Assembly: GCF_037948395.1 (NCBI RefSeq)
Contig: NZ_CP149940.1
Span: 558,001-622,000, forward strand
DNA from: Serratia nevei
Lineage (GTDB): Bacteria > Pseudomonadota > Gammaproteobacteria > Enterobacterales > Enterobacteriaceae
Length of the DNA: 64,000 nucleotides
Direction: 5' to 3'
The notes beneath the pieces are model-generated. The model was not told the DNA's origin and did no database searches. It worked only from the letters and a program-made list of their open reading frames with translations. This document shows, piece after piece, positions 46,720 to 55,581 of the stretch. Both the position numbers and the translations under genes were made by a program. Positions within the stretch are counted from its first letter, which is position 1. Every line of letters begins with the position of its first letter.

Positions 46720-47157
46720 ATGGCATCAAAACGCGACTGGCTGTTACAACAACTGGGTATTACGCAGTGGACATTGCGCCGCCCGAGCGTGTTGCAGGGC
46801 GAAGTGGCGGTCAGTCTGCCGCCCGAGGCGCGCCTGCTGGTGGTGGCGCAGACGCTGCCCGCGTCCGACGATCCGCTGTTTTGCGACGTGCTGCTCAGCC
46901 TGGGGCTGACGCCGGCGCAAACCTACAGCCTGACGCCGGAACAGGCGGCGATGCTGCCTGAAGAGACCGCATGCAACAGTTGGCGGCTGGGCGTGGCGGA
47001 ACCGCTTGCGGTCGCCGGCGCGCAGCTATACAGCCCGGCGCTGGCCGAGCTTTCCCAAGACGCGGGGGCCAAACGCGCCCTCTGGCAGCAGATTTGTCAT
47101 CATGAACACGATTTCTACCCTGACGGCGGCCGACCTGGCCACGGCCTTCACCATTGA
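46720..47157 (+). CDS. holD: DNA polymerase III psi subunit
   Basis: A 145-residue protein with the N-terminal [19 protein letters not shown] that HolD uses to bind the chi subunit and clamp loader. The psi-chi pair links polymerase III to SSB. It is divergent from rsmC and overlaps rimI by 56 bp, the same kind of overlap as in E. coli. Confidence 0.93.
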   Translation: MASKRDWLLQQLGITQWTLRRPSVLQGEVAVSLPPEARLLVVAQTLPASDDPLFCDVLLSLGLTPAQTYSLTPEQAAMLPEETACNSWRLGVAEPLAVAGAQLYSPALAELSQDAGAKRALWQQICHHEHDFYPDGGRPGHGLHH

Positions 47158-47545
47158 GCAAGCCAGCCACGCTTTCCCCTGGACGGAAACCACCTTCGCC
47201 AGCAATCAGGGCGATCGCTACCTTAACCTGAAGCTGAACGCCGATGGGGAAATGGCGGGATTCGCCATCACGCAGATCGTGCTGGACGAAGCCACGCTGT
47301 TCAACATCGCCATTCATCCGCGGTGGCAGCGCCGGGGCTTTGGCCGCCTGCTGCTCAACGCGGTGATCGAACAGCTGGAGAGCCGTGGCGTGGTGACGCT
47401 GTGGCTGGAGGTGCGCGCCTCCAACCAGGCGGCGATCGCACTGTATGAAGATCTCGGTTTCAACGAGGTCACCGTGCGCCGCAATTATTACCCGAGCATC
47501 CACGGCCGCGAAGACGCGATCGTGATGGCGCTGCCGCTGGCGTAA
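47102..47545 (+). CDS. rimI: Ribosomal protein bS18 N-alpha-acetyltransferase
   Basis: A 147-residue GNAT acetyltransferase. The acetyl-CoA loop is in HPRWQRRGFGRLLL, and LEVRASNQAAIALYEDLGF is the RimI hallmark. It acetylates the N-terminal Ala of S18. The ATG at 47102 lies within the end of holD, so translation is likely coupled; codons upstream in this frame have no protein-like features. Confidence 0.94.
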   Translation: MNTISTLTAADLATAFTIEQASHAFPWTETTFASNQGDRYLNLKLNADGEMAGFAITQIVLDEATLFNIAIHPRWQRRGFGRLLLNAVIEQLESRGVVTLWLEVRASNQAAIALYEDLGFNEVTVRRNYYPSIHGREDAIVMALPLA

Positions 47546-47696
47546 TCCGCCCGGCCGGTAAAAGCATTGATTGTCACCGGTTGGCAAATCGGCGAAAATG
47601 CCCGGCTGTTATCTTTTATTCACCGCTTTGCCCGGCGCCGCGATCGGCGCGTTCTGATGATGTCGCAGGGCGGACTAACCGTAGAACCTGAAAACC

Positions 47697-49286
47697 ATGT
47701 CTCCTAGTGAATTTGCCCGCGAAGTCTCCAAAAGAAGAACTTTCGCCATCATCTCGCACCCCGATGCCGGTAAAACCACCATTACCGAAAAAGTGCTGCT
47801 GTTCGGACAGGCGATCCAGACCGCCGGTACGGTAAAAGGCCGTGGCTCCAGCCAGCACGCCAAATCCGACTGGATGGAAATGGAAAAGCAGCGTGGGATC
47901 TCGATCACCACCTCCGTGATGCAGTTCCCGTACCGCGACAGCCTGGTTAACCTGCTGGATACCCCGGGGCACGAAGACTTCTCCGAAGATACTTACCGTA
48001 CCCTGACCGCCGTCGACTGCTGTCTGATGGTGATCGACGCCGCCAAGGGCGTTGAGGATCGTACCCGTAAGCTGATGGAAGTCACCCGTCTGCGCGACAC
48101 GCCGATCCTGACCTTCATGAACAAACTGGACCGCGACATCCGCGATCCGATGGAAGTGATGGATGAAGTCGAGCGCGAACTGAAGATCGCCTGCTCGCCT
48201 ATCACCTGGCCGATCGGCTGCGGCAAGCTGTTCAAGGGCGTTTACCACCTGTACAAGGATGAAACCTACCTGTATCAGACCGGTAAAGGCCACACCATCC
48301 AGGAAGTGCGCATCGTCAAAGGCCTGGGCAACCCGGAGCTGGATGCGGCGGTGGGCGAAGATCTGGCGGCGCAGCTGCGCGATGAGCTGGAGCTGGTGCA
48401 GGGCGCTTCCCACGAGTTCGATCAGGAGGCCTTCCTGAGCGGCGAGCTGACCCCGGTGTTCTTCGGTACCGCACTCGGTAACTTCGGCGTGGATCACATG
48501 CTGGACGGCCTGGTGGCCTGGGCGCCGGCGCCGATGCCGCGCAAAACCGACACCCGCGAAGTGACGGCGGCGGAAGAGAAATTCACCGGTTTCGTCTTCA
48601 AGATCCAGGCTAACATGGATCCGAAACACCGCGACCGCGTGGCCTTTATGCGCGTGGTGTCCGGCCGCTACGAGAAGGGCATGAAGCTGCGCCAGGTGCG
48701 CACCGGCAAAGACGTGGTGATCTCCGACGCGCTGACCTTTATGGCCGGCGACCGTTCGCACGTGGAAGAAGCCTACCCGGGCGACATCATCGGCCTGCAC
48801 AACCACGGCACCATTCAGATCGGCGATACCTTCACCCAGGGTGAAGACATGAAGTTCACCGGTATTCCGAACTTCGCGCCGGAGCTGTTCCGCCGCATTC
48901 GCCTGCGCGATCCGCTGAAGCAGAAACAGCTGCTGAAGGGGCTGGTGCAGCTGTCCGAAGAGGGCGCGGTACAGGTGTTCCGTCCGATCGCCAACAACGA
49001 TCTGATCGTCGGCGCGGTCGGTGTGCTGCAGTTCGACGTGGTGGTGGCGCGTTTGAAGAGCGAGTACAACGTGGAAGCGCTGTACGAATCGGTCAACGTG
49101 TCGACCGCGCGCTGGGTCGAGTGCGACGACGTGAAGAAGTTCGAAGAGTTCAAGCGCAAGAACGAGATCAACCTGGCGCTGGACGGCGGGGACAACCTGT
49201 CCTACATCGCGCCGACCATGGTGAACCTCAACCTGACGCAGGAACGCTATCCTGACGTGACCTTCCGCAAAACCCGCGAACACTGA
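47697..49286 (+). CDS. prfC: Peptide chain release factor 3
   Basis: A 529-residue translational GTPase. G1 is [10 protein letters not shown]3 is DTPGHEDF and G4 is NKLD. It recycles RF1/RF2 from the ribosome after termination. Size and sequence match enteric RF3 closely. It is followed by a 9-bp-stem hairpin. Confidence 0.97.
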   Translation: MSPSEFAREVSKRRTFAIISHPDAGKTTITEKVLLFGQAIQTAGTVKGRGSSQHAKSDWMEMEKQRGISITTSVMQFPYRDSLVNLLDTPGHEDFSEDTYRTLTAVDCCLMVIDAAKGVEDRTRKLMEVTRLRDTPILTFMNKLDRDIRDPMEVMDEVERELKIACSPITWPIGCGKLFKGVYHLYKDETYLYQTGKGHTIQEVRIVKGLGNPELDAAVGEDLAAQLRDELELVQGASHEFDQEAFLSGELTPVFFGTALGNFGVDHMLDGLVAWAPAPMPRKTDTREVTAAEEKFTGFVFKIQANMDPKHRDRVAFMRVVSGRYEKGMKLRQVRTGKDVVISDALTFMAGDRSHVEEAYPGDIIGLHNHGTIQIGDTFTQGEDMKFTGIPNFAPELFRRIRLRDPLKQKQLLKGLVQLSEEGAVQVFRPIANNDLIVGAVGVLQFDVVVARLKSEYNVEALYESVNVSTARWVECDDVKKFEEFKRKNEINLALDGGDNLSYIAPTMVNLNLTQERYPDVTFRKTREH

Positions 49287-49293
49287 TCGCTCG

Positions 49294-49316
49294 GCAGGGC
49301 GCCCAGTGCGCCCTGC
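49294..49316 (+). terminator. prfC terminator hairpin
   Basis: GCAGGGCGC and GCGCCCTGC form a perfect 9-bp stem with loop CCAGT, 8 bp after the prfC stop. ACGCTTCTCC follows; there is no clean U-run. Confidence 0.6.
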
Positions 49317-49528
49317 ACGCTTCTCCTATCCTCACTGCGCTAATTAATAAATCTTCCTCATATTTTATCCTGCGAACCGCTATCGCCAGGCGATGTTCGT
49401 TCGGCCTGCGTTTTCCGTCTGATGGTCTATCTTTAACGAGATGTCCGCACATTGCTTGAGAGTAAATCACTGTAATACGCTATTTGTTTGGTGAGTTATT
49501 CTGATGTGTTGCCGATAGGAGACAGTCA

Positions 49529-49579
49529 GTGTCTTTAAATATCAATGAGATAGCCATATTTCAGTTTTGTGTAACTTAG
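49529..49579 (+). CDS. Possible 16-aa small protein or leader peptide
   Basis: A GTG start with AGGAG seven bases upstream opens a 16-codon frame (MSLNINEIAIFQFCVT) that stops one base before a strong intrinsic terminator. A weak promoter may be TTGCTT (49452) and TAATAC (49473), 15 bp apart. The layout of ribosome site, short frame and terminator suggests a small gene or a small RNA, but the frame is short enough to be chance. The remainder of the 517-bp prfC-osmY gap holds no other frame with a ribosome-binding site. Confidence 0.3.
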   Translation: MSLNINEIAIFQFCVT

Positions 49580-49580
49580 C

Positions 49581-49606
49581 CTGTCGTCAATAGACGACAG
49601 TTTTTT
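49581..49606 (+). terminator. Strong intrinsic terminator between prfC and osmY
   Basis: CTGTCGTC-AATA-GACGACAG followed by TTTTTT: an 8-bp perfect stem, 4-base loop and six T. It is 295 bp past prfC and 57 bp before the osmY sigma-54 promoter, so it ends an unannotated transcript or prfC read-through. Confidence 0.85.
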
Positions 49607-49662
49607 GATTAAAAATCCGACTGAAAGATTTTTATCTTTGATAATTAAGGTATTTTTTGAGT

Positions 49663-49678
49663 TGGCACGGCCGTTGCA
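49663..49678 (+). promoter_or_regulatory. Sigma-54 (-24/-12) promoter of osmY
   Basis: TGGCACG-GCCG-TTGCA matches the sigma-54 consensus TGGCACG-N4-TTGCW at every fixed position. The predicted start is near 49690, giving a leader of about 114 nt to the osmY ATG. The upstream 60 bp are AT-rich, as bending sites for such promoters often are. An enhancer site was not identified. Confidence 0.75.
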
Positions 49679-49803
49679 ACACTCCTGTCGTGAACGCTTA
49701 ATCGTATAGCGATGATGAAGTATTTACCGAGAAGGCCGCGTGAAGGTGGCCGCAGGGTTCCGGCGCTTTGGCGTCGAGAGCCCCCAACAAAAGGAAGAGA
49801 TCG

Positions 49804-50418
49804 ATGAAAAAGACCAAATTTGCACACTCGCTGATGGCTGTCGTATTGGGTTCTGCTTTGGTAAGCGGCAGTGCGCTGGCCGAAGACAGTCTGCTCAACA
49901 AGGCGTCTAACGCCGCGGATAGTGCCGGTGCCAAAATCGATAGCTCCATGAAAAAAGTTGACGGTTACATGGATGACAGCGCGATAACGGCTAAAGTTAA
50001 AAGTGCGTTGGTGGAAGATAAGACCATCAAAAGTTCTGACATTTCGGTGAAAACCGAAAAAGGCACCGTGATCCTGAGTGGGTTCGTCGGCAGCCAGGCG
50101 CAGGCGGAGCATGCGGTCGCGGTCGCCGGTAAGGTGGAAGGCGTCAAGACCGTCAGCGACAAGCTGCACGTGAAAGATGAAGCCAACCAGTCGATCAAAT
50201 CGTATGCCGGCGACACCGCCACTACCAGCGAGCTGAAAGCCAAGCTGCTGGCCGATGACATCGTGCCGTCGCGCAATGTGAAAGTGGAAACCACCGATGG
50301 TGTGGTGCAGCTTTCCGGTGAGGTGAAAACGCAGGCGCAGTCTGAGCGTGCGGAAAGCATCGCCAAGGCCATCGACGGCGTGAAAAGCGTGAAAAACGAC
50401 CTGGTGGTCAAGCAGTAA
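49804..50418 (+). CDS. osmY: Periplasmic BON-domain protein OsmY
   Basis: A 204-residue protein with a signal peptide (cleavage after ALA, about residue 26) and two BON domains (about 56-120 and 134-202; each shows the [14 protein letters not shown] / [14 protein letters not shown] pattern). OsmY acts as a periplasmic chaperone induced by osmotic stress. The ATG at 49804 has AAAGGAAG upstream. In E. coli expression depends on RpoS; here a consensus sigma-54 promoter lies upstream. A GC hairpin follows the gene. Confidence 0.95.
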   Translation: MKKTKFAHSLMAVVLGSALVSGSALAEDSLLNKASNAADSAGAKIDSSMKKVDGYMDDSAITAKVKSALVEDKTIKSSDISVKTEKGTVILSGFVGSQAQAEHAVAVAGKVEGVKTVSDKLHVKDEANQSIKSYAGDTATTSELKAKLLADDIVPSRNVKVETTDGVVQLSGEVKTQAQSERAESIAKAIDGVKSVKNDLVVKQ

Positions 50419-50461
50419 TTCCGCTAGGCACCCGTAACAAGCAACAACAAGCCGCATCTGT

Positions 50462-50481
50462 CGGGCCGTGAAGGCGGCCCG
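50462..50481 (+). terminator. Hairpin after osmY
   Basis: CGGGCCG and CGGCCCG form a 7-bp stem around TGAAGG, 43 bp after the osmY stop. A run of seven A follows some distance later; no T tract. Confidence 0.5.
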
Positions 50482-50579
50482 GCATGTAACACCAAAAAAA
50501 GAAACTGATTTGCCGTCGACGTCCCGTTGTCGGGGTGGTAGATGGCAGCGAATTTTTTCACAATGGTAAGGAGAAGCTT

Positions 50580-50741
50580 ATGTTTCGTTGGGGCATTATC
50601 TTTTTAGTCATCGCGCTTATCGCTGCGGCGCTGGGGTTCGGTTCGTTGGCGGGCACCGCTGCCTGGGCGGCTAAAATCGTGTTCGTTGTCGGCATCATCC
50701 TGTTCCTGGTCAGCCTGTTCACCGGCCGCCGTCGCCCTTAG
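50580..50741 (+). CDS. ytjA: Small membrane protein YtjA (UPF0391/DUF1328)
   Basis: A 53-residue protein with two hydrophobic helices, starting [21 protein letters not shown] and ending in an Arg-rich tail. This is the DUF1328 signature. It follows osmY as in E. coli. The ATG has AAGGAG upstream. It is probably a stress-induced inner-membrane protein of unknown function. Confidence 0.92.
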   Translation: MFRWGIIFLVIALIAAALGFGSLAGTAAWAAKIVFVVGIILFLVSLFTGRRRP

Positions 50742-50809
50742 CCGGCGGGCATTTTCCCGTAAACTGTAACAAAGCTTAACTCCTTTTCTCACGTCGGGGA
50801 GGGCCGGCC

Positions 50810-50995
50810 ATGAACAGCGACATCATCGTCGGGCGCTGGAAACAGCTGAAAGGCCAGGTATGGCAGGCGTGGGCAGAATGGTCAGGCAGCGATTATGCCT
50901 GGCTGACCGGCAGCAACGATTTCCTCGCCGGCGTACTGCAAGAGGATTACGGAAGAGAGCGAGACGCGGTATCCTCGGAGAAAACGTCTCACTGA
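50810..50995 (+). CDS. CsbD-family stress protein
   Basis: A 61-residue protein with the CsbD pattern (GRWKQLKGQVWQAW, then LTGSNDFLAGVLQEDYG), similar in plan to E. coli YjbJ. It is soluble and of unknown function; family members are general-stress induced. It stands between ytjA and yjjU, where E. coli has no such gene. GAGGG lies upstream of the ATG. Confidence 0.8.
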   Translation: MNSDIIVGRWKQLKGQVWQAWAEWSGSDYAWLTGSNDFLAGVLQEDYGRERDAVSSEKTSH

Positions 50996-51005
50996 GGATG
51001 CCAAG

Positions 51006-52124
51006 TTGGGATACAGAATACCCATCACGCTCGGCAATATAGAACCGCTGGCGTCTAAACCCTTTCGGCCAGGCAAGATGGCGCTGGTCTGCGAAGGCGG
51101 CGGCCAGCGCGGCATTTTCACCGCCGGCGTGCTGGACGAGTTTCAGCGTGCGGGCTTTAACCCTTTCGATCTGCTGATCGGCACGTCGGCCGGTGCCCAG
51201 AATCTCTCCGCCTATATCTGCGGGCAGGTGGGTTACGCACGTCGAGTGATCACCCGTTACACCACTTCTGCCCAGTTCTTCAATCCGCTGCGCTTCGTGC
51301 GCGGCGGGCATCTCATCGATCTCGATTGGCTGGTCGATACGGCGGCGGCGCAGATGCCGTTGGCGATGGACGTGGCGGAACAGCACTTTACCGACGGGCG
51401 CGAGTTCCTGCTGTGCGCCTGCCGCAGCGATGACTTTGAGCCGACCTACCTGCCGGCGCAGCGCGAACGCTGGCTGCCGGCCATTAAGGCCTCCAGCGCC
51501 ATTCCCGGTTTTTATCGCCAGGGCGTGGAGCTGGACGGCGTCAGCTATCAGGACGGCGGCATCAGCGATGCGATCCCGGTGGAAGAGGCCTATCGTCGCG
51601 GCGCTGACACCATCGTGGTGATCCGCACCGTGCCCTCGCAGATGTACTACACCCCGCAGTGGATGAAGCGCATGGAGCACTGGCTGAGCGACAGCAGCCT
51701 GCAGCAGATGGTGCGTATCCTGCAGCATCACGAGCAAAGCTATCACCGCATCCAGCGCTTTATCGAGAAGCCGCCGGGCAAGCTGCGGATCTTCGAAATC
51801 TTTCCGCCGAAGCCGCTGGCCAGCAATGCGCTGGGCAGCCGACTGGGGTCGCTCAATCAGGATTATCACCTGGGGCGCCGCTGCGGCCGATACTTCCTGG
51901 CCACCGTCGGCCAGTGGATGGCGCAGCCGGAGCCGGACGGCATGAAGGTGAAAAAAGCGCTGTCGCGCCGCCTGATCCAGCCGGAGAACGTCAGAATGCC
52001 TTCGCCGATCGTGACCGATATCGTCATGCCGTCCGAGCTGGGCGCGCAGCCGGAGGCCGCGGTAGCGGCGCCGAAGATCATTCTGCCGGGTGATTTGCCG
52101 CCGGGTGAAGGGGGGGCGCTGTGA
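51006..52124 (+). CDS. yjjU: Patatin-like phospholipase YjjU
   Basis: A 372-residue patatin-family hydrolase. The oxyanion loop is CEGGGQRG, the nucleophile Ser61 is in GTSAG, and Asp183 is in the DGG dyad motif. It probably hydrolyses phospholipids or acyl esters at the membrane. The start is a TTG at 51006, supported by GAGGA upstream and by agreement of the first residues with E. coli YjjU. It overlaps yjjV by 4 bp. Confidence 0.92.
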   Translation: MGYRIPITLGNIEPLASKPFRPGKMALVCEGGGQRGIFTAGVLDEFQRAGFNPFDLLIGTSAGAQNLSAYICGQVGYARRVITRYTTSAQFFNPLRFVRGGHLIDLDWLVDTAAAQMPLAMDVAEQHFTDGREFLLCACRSDDFEPTYLPAQRERWLPAIKASSAIPGFYRQGVELDGVSYQDGGISDAIPVEEAYRRGADTIVVIRTVPSQMYYTPQWMKRMEHWLSDSSLQQMVRILQHHEQSYHRIQRFIEKPPGKLRIFEIFPPKPLASNALGSRLGSLNQDYHLGRRCGRYFLATVGQWMAQPEPDGMKVKKALSRRLIQPENVRMPSPIVTDIVMPSELGAQPEAAVAAPKIILPGDLPPGEGGAL

Positions 52125-52903
52125 GTTACGCCTTTACCGATACTCACTGCCATTTCGATTTTCCGCCCTTTACCGGGCATGAGGCCGAGAGCCTGACGCG
52201 GGCGGCAAGCGCCGGCGTGCAGCGCATCATCGTCCCGACGGTCACCGCCGATCGCTTTGCCCGGGTGCTGCGACTGGCGCAAGATCACGCGCCGCTGTTC
52301 GCCGCGCTGGGGCTGCACCCGCTGTATATCGCGCAGCATCATGAGCCGCAGTTGGAGCAGCTGGCAACGCTGCTGGCCGAACGGCCGCGCAAGCTGGTGG
52401 CAGTGGGGGAGATCGGGCTCGATCTGTATATGGACAACCCGCAGTTCGAGCGCCAGCAAAGCGTGCTGCTGGCCCAGCTGAGGCTGGCGAAACAGCATGA
52501 CCTGCCGGTGATCCTCCATTCGCGTCGCACCCACGATCAGCTGGCCGCGGCGCTGCGGCGCATGCAGTTGCCGCGTCGCGGCGTGGTGCACGGCTTCGCC
52601 GGCAGCCTGTCGCAGGCGCAGGCCTTTATCCGCCTTGGCTATTACATCGGCGTGGGCGGCACCATCACCTATGAGCGGGCGCAAAAAACGCGCGGCGTGA
52701 TGGCGCAGCTGCCGCTCGAGGCGCTGCTGCTGGAGACCGATGCGCCGGACATGCCGCTGGCCGGCTATCAGGGGCAGCCGAATCGCCCCGAACGCGCCGC
52801 CGAGGTGTTTCAAACGCTGTGCGAGCTGCGGCCGGAACCGGCCGACGAGATCGCCGCCCACCTGCAACGCAATACTCAGGCACTGTTCGCCATGCCGGAT
52901 TGA
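52121..52903 (+). CDS. yjjV: TatD-family metal-dependent hydrolase YjjV
   Basis: A 260-residue TatD-type deoxyribonuclease-like protein. It has the N-terminal DTHCHFD, Glu in GEIGLD, His in VILHSRR, VVHGFAG and ETDAPD: the complete metal-site set. The GTG start lies in the GTGA overlap with yjjU. A DNA repair or quality-control role is known for relatives; the substrate of YjjV is not certain. Confidence 0.93.
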   Translation: MSYAFTDTHCHFDFPPFTGHEAESLTRAASAGVQRIIVPTVTADRFARVLRLAQDHAPLFAALGLHPLYIAQHHEPQLEQLATLLAERPRKLVAVGEIGLDLYMDNPQFERQQSVLLAQLRLAKQHDLPVILHSRRTHDQLAAALRRMQLPRRGVVHGFAGSLSQAQAFIRLGYYIGVGGTITYERAQKTRGVMAQLPLEALLLETDAPDMPLAGYQGQPNRPERAAEVFQTLCELRPEPADEIAAHLQRNTQALFAMPD

Positions 52904-52910
52904 TGGGTTT

Positions 52911-53008
52911 ATAACGTGACTTGCGTCACGTTATAAGATTTTCATTTGCGTCTCGTTGTATACATTTGTGACATAAATCGGTGCGAGGGTGACCTCGCTC
53001 AGTATAAT
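52911..53008 (+). promoter_or_regulatory. CRP/CytR-type promoter of the nucleoside transporter gene
   Basis: Two CRP-like sites are present. CGTGA-N6-TCACG (within a perfect 24-bp inverted repeat, 52911-52934) is centred at 52922.5. TGTGA-N6-TCGGT is centred at 52974.5, 52 bp away. A consensus -10 TATAAT is at 53003-53008, placing the proximal site at about -40.5. This is the layout of CytR-controlled promoters such as deoP2, where CytR sits between tandem CRP dimers. Confidence 0.75.
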
Positions 53009-53087
53009 CCCCCCCGAAACACTCCAATAGCAGACCTCTCTTCATGAGCAGGGATGTACTTTATTTTTTGCAACAGGGAAACTTTGC

Positions 53088-54365
53088 ATGCAACTCATCA
53101 TGAGTCTGGTCGGTATGGCGGTGCTGATCGCCATTGCGGTGCTGCTCTCCAGCAACCGCCGGGCCATTAAACTGCGCACCGTCGTGTGGGCGTTCATCAT
53201 CCAGATCGGCATCGGCGCGCTGGTGCTGTATGTGCCGCTGGGCCGCAGCATCCTCGGCAGTATGTCTAACGGCGTGGCAAACGTTATCGCCTACGGCAAT
53301 CAGGGCATTTCGTTCATCTTCGGCGGGCTGGTGTCCGACAAGATGTTCGAGGTGTTCGGCGGCGGCGGCTTCGTGTTCGCGCTGCGCGTTCTGCCGGTGA
53401 TCGTGTTCTTCTCCTCGCTGATTGCGGTGCTGTACTACCTCGGCATCATGCAGTTGGTGATCCGCGTGCTGGGCGGCGGCCTGCACAAGCTGCTGGGCAC
53501 CTCGCGCACCGAATCGCTGTCGGCGACCGCCAACATTTTCGTTGGCCAGACCGAAGCGCCGCTGGTGGTGCGCCCGTATATCGCCACCATGAGCCAGTCA
53601 GAGCTGTTCGCCGTGATGTGCGGCGGCCTGGCCTCGGTAGCCGGTTCGGTGCTGGCAGGGTACGCGCAGATGGGCGTGCCGCTGGAATACCTGATTGCCG
53701 CGTCCTTCATGGCCGCGCCGGGCGGGCTGCTGTTCGCCAAGCTGATGGTGCCGGAAACCGAGCAGACCCACGATAAAGACGATGCGATGAAGCTGATCGC
53801 CGAAGAAGATCGTCCGGCCAACGTGATCGACGCGGCGGCTTCCGGCGCGGCTTCCGGCATGCAGCTGGCGCTGAACGTCGGTGCGATGCTGCTGGCGTTT
53901 ATCGCGCTGATCGCCTTGCTTAACGGCATTCTCGGCGGTATCGGCGGCTGGTTCGATTATCCGCAGCTGTCGCTTGAACTGATCCTCGGCTGGGTGTTCT
54001 CGCCGATCGCCTTCCTGATCGGCGTGCCGTGGAGCGAGGCGATGACCGCCGGTTCGTTTATCGGCCAGAAGATCATCGTCAACGAGTTCGTCGCCTACAT
54101 GAACTTCGGCGCCTATCTGCGTCCGGACGACGTGGTGGCTGCGGAAGGCCTGCAGGTGCTGTCGGCCCATACCAAGGCGATCATCTCCTTCGCGCTGTGC
54201 GGCTTCGCCAACCTCTCCTCGGTGGCGATCCTGCTGGGCGGTCTGGGCAGCATGGCGCCCAACCGTCGCCACGACATCGCGCGTTTCGGTCTGAAGGCCG
54301 TGGCGGCGGGCACGCTGTCCAACCTGATGAGCGCCACCATCGCCGGTTTCTTCCTGGCGCTGTAA
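53088..54365 (+). CDS. Concentrative nucleoside transporter (NupC/NupX family)
   Basis: A 425-residue CNT-family transporter. Signature segments are [23 protein letters not shown] (nucleoside-binding region), [13 protein letters not shown] and [12 protein letters not shown]. It imports nucleosides with protons or sodium. In detail it resembles the NupX/YeiJ branch more than E. coli NupC itself. It sits between yjjV and deoC, where E. coli has yjjI-yjjW, and has its own CRP/CytR-type promoter, so uptake and breakdown of nucleosides are linked. Confidence 0.9.
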   Translation: MQLIMSLVGMAVLIAIAVLLSSNRRAIKLRTVVWAFIIQIGIGALVLYVPLGRSILGSMSNGVANVIAYGNQGISFIFGGLVSDKMFEVFGGGGFVFALRVLPVIVFFSSLIAVLYYLGIMQLVIRVLGGGLHKLLGTSRTESLSATANIFVGQTEAPLVVRPYIATMSQSELFAVMCGGLASVAGSVLAGYAQMGVPLEYLIAASFMAAPGGLLFAKLMVPETEQTHDKDDAMKLIAEEDRPANVIDAAASGAASGMQLALNVGAMLLAFIALIALLNGILGGIGGWFDYPQLSLELILGWVFSPIAFLIGVPWSEAMTAGSFIGQKIIVNEFVAYMNFGAYLRPDDVVAAEGLQVLSAHTKAIISFALCGFANLSSVAILLGGLGSMAPNRRHDIARFGLKAVAAGTLSNLMSATIAGFFLAL

Positions 54366-54425
54366 GCCATCCCGGAGCCCGCGACGGCGCGACCGATCGC
54401 GGGACTCCGCCTATACTCTAAGCAA

Positions 54426-54448
54426 CGCGGGTGCTTGCCGCACCCGCG
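54426..54448 (+). terminator. Hairpin after the nucleoside transporter gene
   Basis: CGCGGGTGC and GCACCCGCG form a perfect 9-bp stem with loop TTGCC. No U-run follows. It lies just before the deo promoter. Confidence 0.5.
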
Positions 54449-54474
54449 ATCTTCAGCCGCTTCTTTAGCGAATT

Positions 54475-54549
54475 TGTGAACGATATCGCGTTATTTTGTG
54501 ATGCTCTTCACATATAATTCCGGTCTGTTACAGTGCTATTTCATATAGT
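54475..54549 (+). promoter_or_regulatory. deo operon promoter region with CRP sites
   Basis: A consensus CRP site, TGTGA-TGCTCT-TCACA, is centred at 54504.5; a half-conserved one (TGTGA-N6-TCGCG) is centred at 54482.5. Possible -10 boxes are TATAAT (54513-54518) and TATAGT (54544-54549). The 370-bp gap to deoC holds no gene; the long leader (about 180 nt) contains GC-rich stretches. DeoR/CytR sites are expected but were not identified with confidence. Confidence 0.6.
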
Positions 54550-54735
54550 GTGACGATGAACGCGAATCGCCCTTGGCATTCGTGTTCAAATAGCTATTAC
54601 TGGCCGGCCGCAAGGCGGGTGGCCATGTGCGGTGAGAAGGATCTCAGTTGCCGCCGAGGGAACGCCGTTCCCCTGCGCTATCTTCATGGAACCAAGTCCG
54701 CTCGCCAACACCCAGGTACTCAGTTGGAGAGTTTT

Positions 54736-55515
54736 ATGACCGAATTAACCGCAGCAGCGCAACGTGCGCTGAACCTGATGGATTTAACCACGCTGAATGA
54801 TGATGACACCGACGAGAAAGTAATCGCCCTCTGTCGTCAGGCCAACAGCCCGGCCGGCCACACGGCGGCCATCTGCATCTACCCGCGTTTTATCCCGGTA
54901 GCGCGCAAGGCGCTGCGTGAGCAAGGCACGCCGGATATCCGTATCGCCACCGTGACCAACTTCCCGCATGGCAACGACGATATCGACATCGCGCTGGCGG
55001 AAACCCGCGCGGCCATCGCCTATGGCGCGGATGAAGTGGACGTGGTGTTCCCTTACCGCGCGCTGATCGCCGGCAACGAACAGGTCGGCTTCGAGCTGGT
55101 GAAACAGTGCAAGCAGGCTTGTCAGGCGGCCAACGTGCTGCTGAAAGTGATCATCGAAACCGGTGAGCTGAAGCAGGCCGACCTGATCCGCAAGGCGTCC
55201 GAAATCGCCATCAAGGCCGGGGCGGACTTTATCAAGACCTCCACCGGCAAGGTGCCGGTCAACGCCACGCTGGAAAGCGCCGAGCTGATGATGTCGGTGA
55301 TCCGCGATCTGGGCGTGGCGAAGACGGTGGGCTTCAAGCCGGCCGGCGGCGTGCGCACCGCAGAGGATGCGCTGCATTATCTGCAACTTGCCGATCGTAT
55401 TCTGGGCGAAGGCTGGGCCGATGCGCGGCATTTCCGCTTTGGCGCTTCCAGCCTGCTGGCCAGCTTGCTGACCGCGCTGGGCCACCAGACCCAGACCGCC
55501 GGCGGCGGCTACTGA
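54736..55515 (+). CDS. deoC: Deoxyribose-phosphate aldolase
   Basis: A 259-residue class I aldolase that splits 2-deoxyribose 5-phosphate into acetaldehyde and glyceraldehyde 3-phosphate. Catalytic Asp102 (DEVDVVF), Schiff-base Lys167 (FIKTSTG) and Lys201 (VGFKPAGG) have the same numbers as in E. coli. The ATG at 54736 follows TTGGAGAG. First gene of deoCABD. Confidence 0.97.
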   Translation: MTELTAAAQRALNLMDLTTLNDDDTDEKVIALCRQANSPAGHTAAICIYPRFIPVARKALREQGTPDIRIATVTNFPHGNDDIDIALAETRAAIAYGADEVDVVFPYRALIAGNEQVGFELVKQCKQACQAANVLLKVIIETGELKQADLIRKASEIAIKAGADFIKTSTGKVPVNATLESAELMMSVIRDLGVAKTVGFKPAGGVRTAEDALHYLQLADRILGEGWADARHFRFGASSLLASLLTALGHQTQTAGGGY

Positions 55516-55581
55516 TCGATTTCGTTGGCGGGCGCCAGGCGCGCCCGTCTGCACCGACTCTCGGCGACACAGGGGGATGCT

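Noticed and set aside
52911..52934. The perfect inverted repeat as a yjjV terminator
   Set aside because: There is no U-run, and its core CGTGA-N6-TCACG with a partner 52 bp away fits a CRP site better.
54550..54735. An N-terminal extension of DeoC
   Set aside because: It lies in the promoter leader. Catalytic residue numbers match E. coli only from the ATG at 54736.
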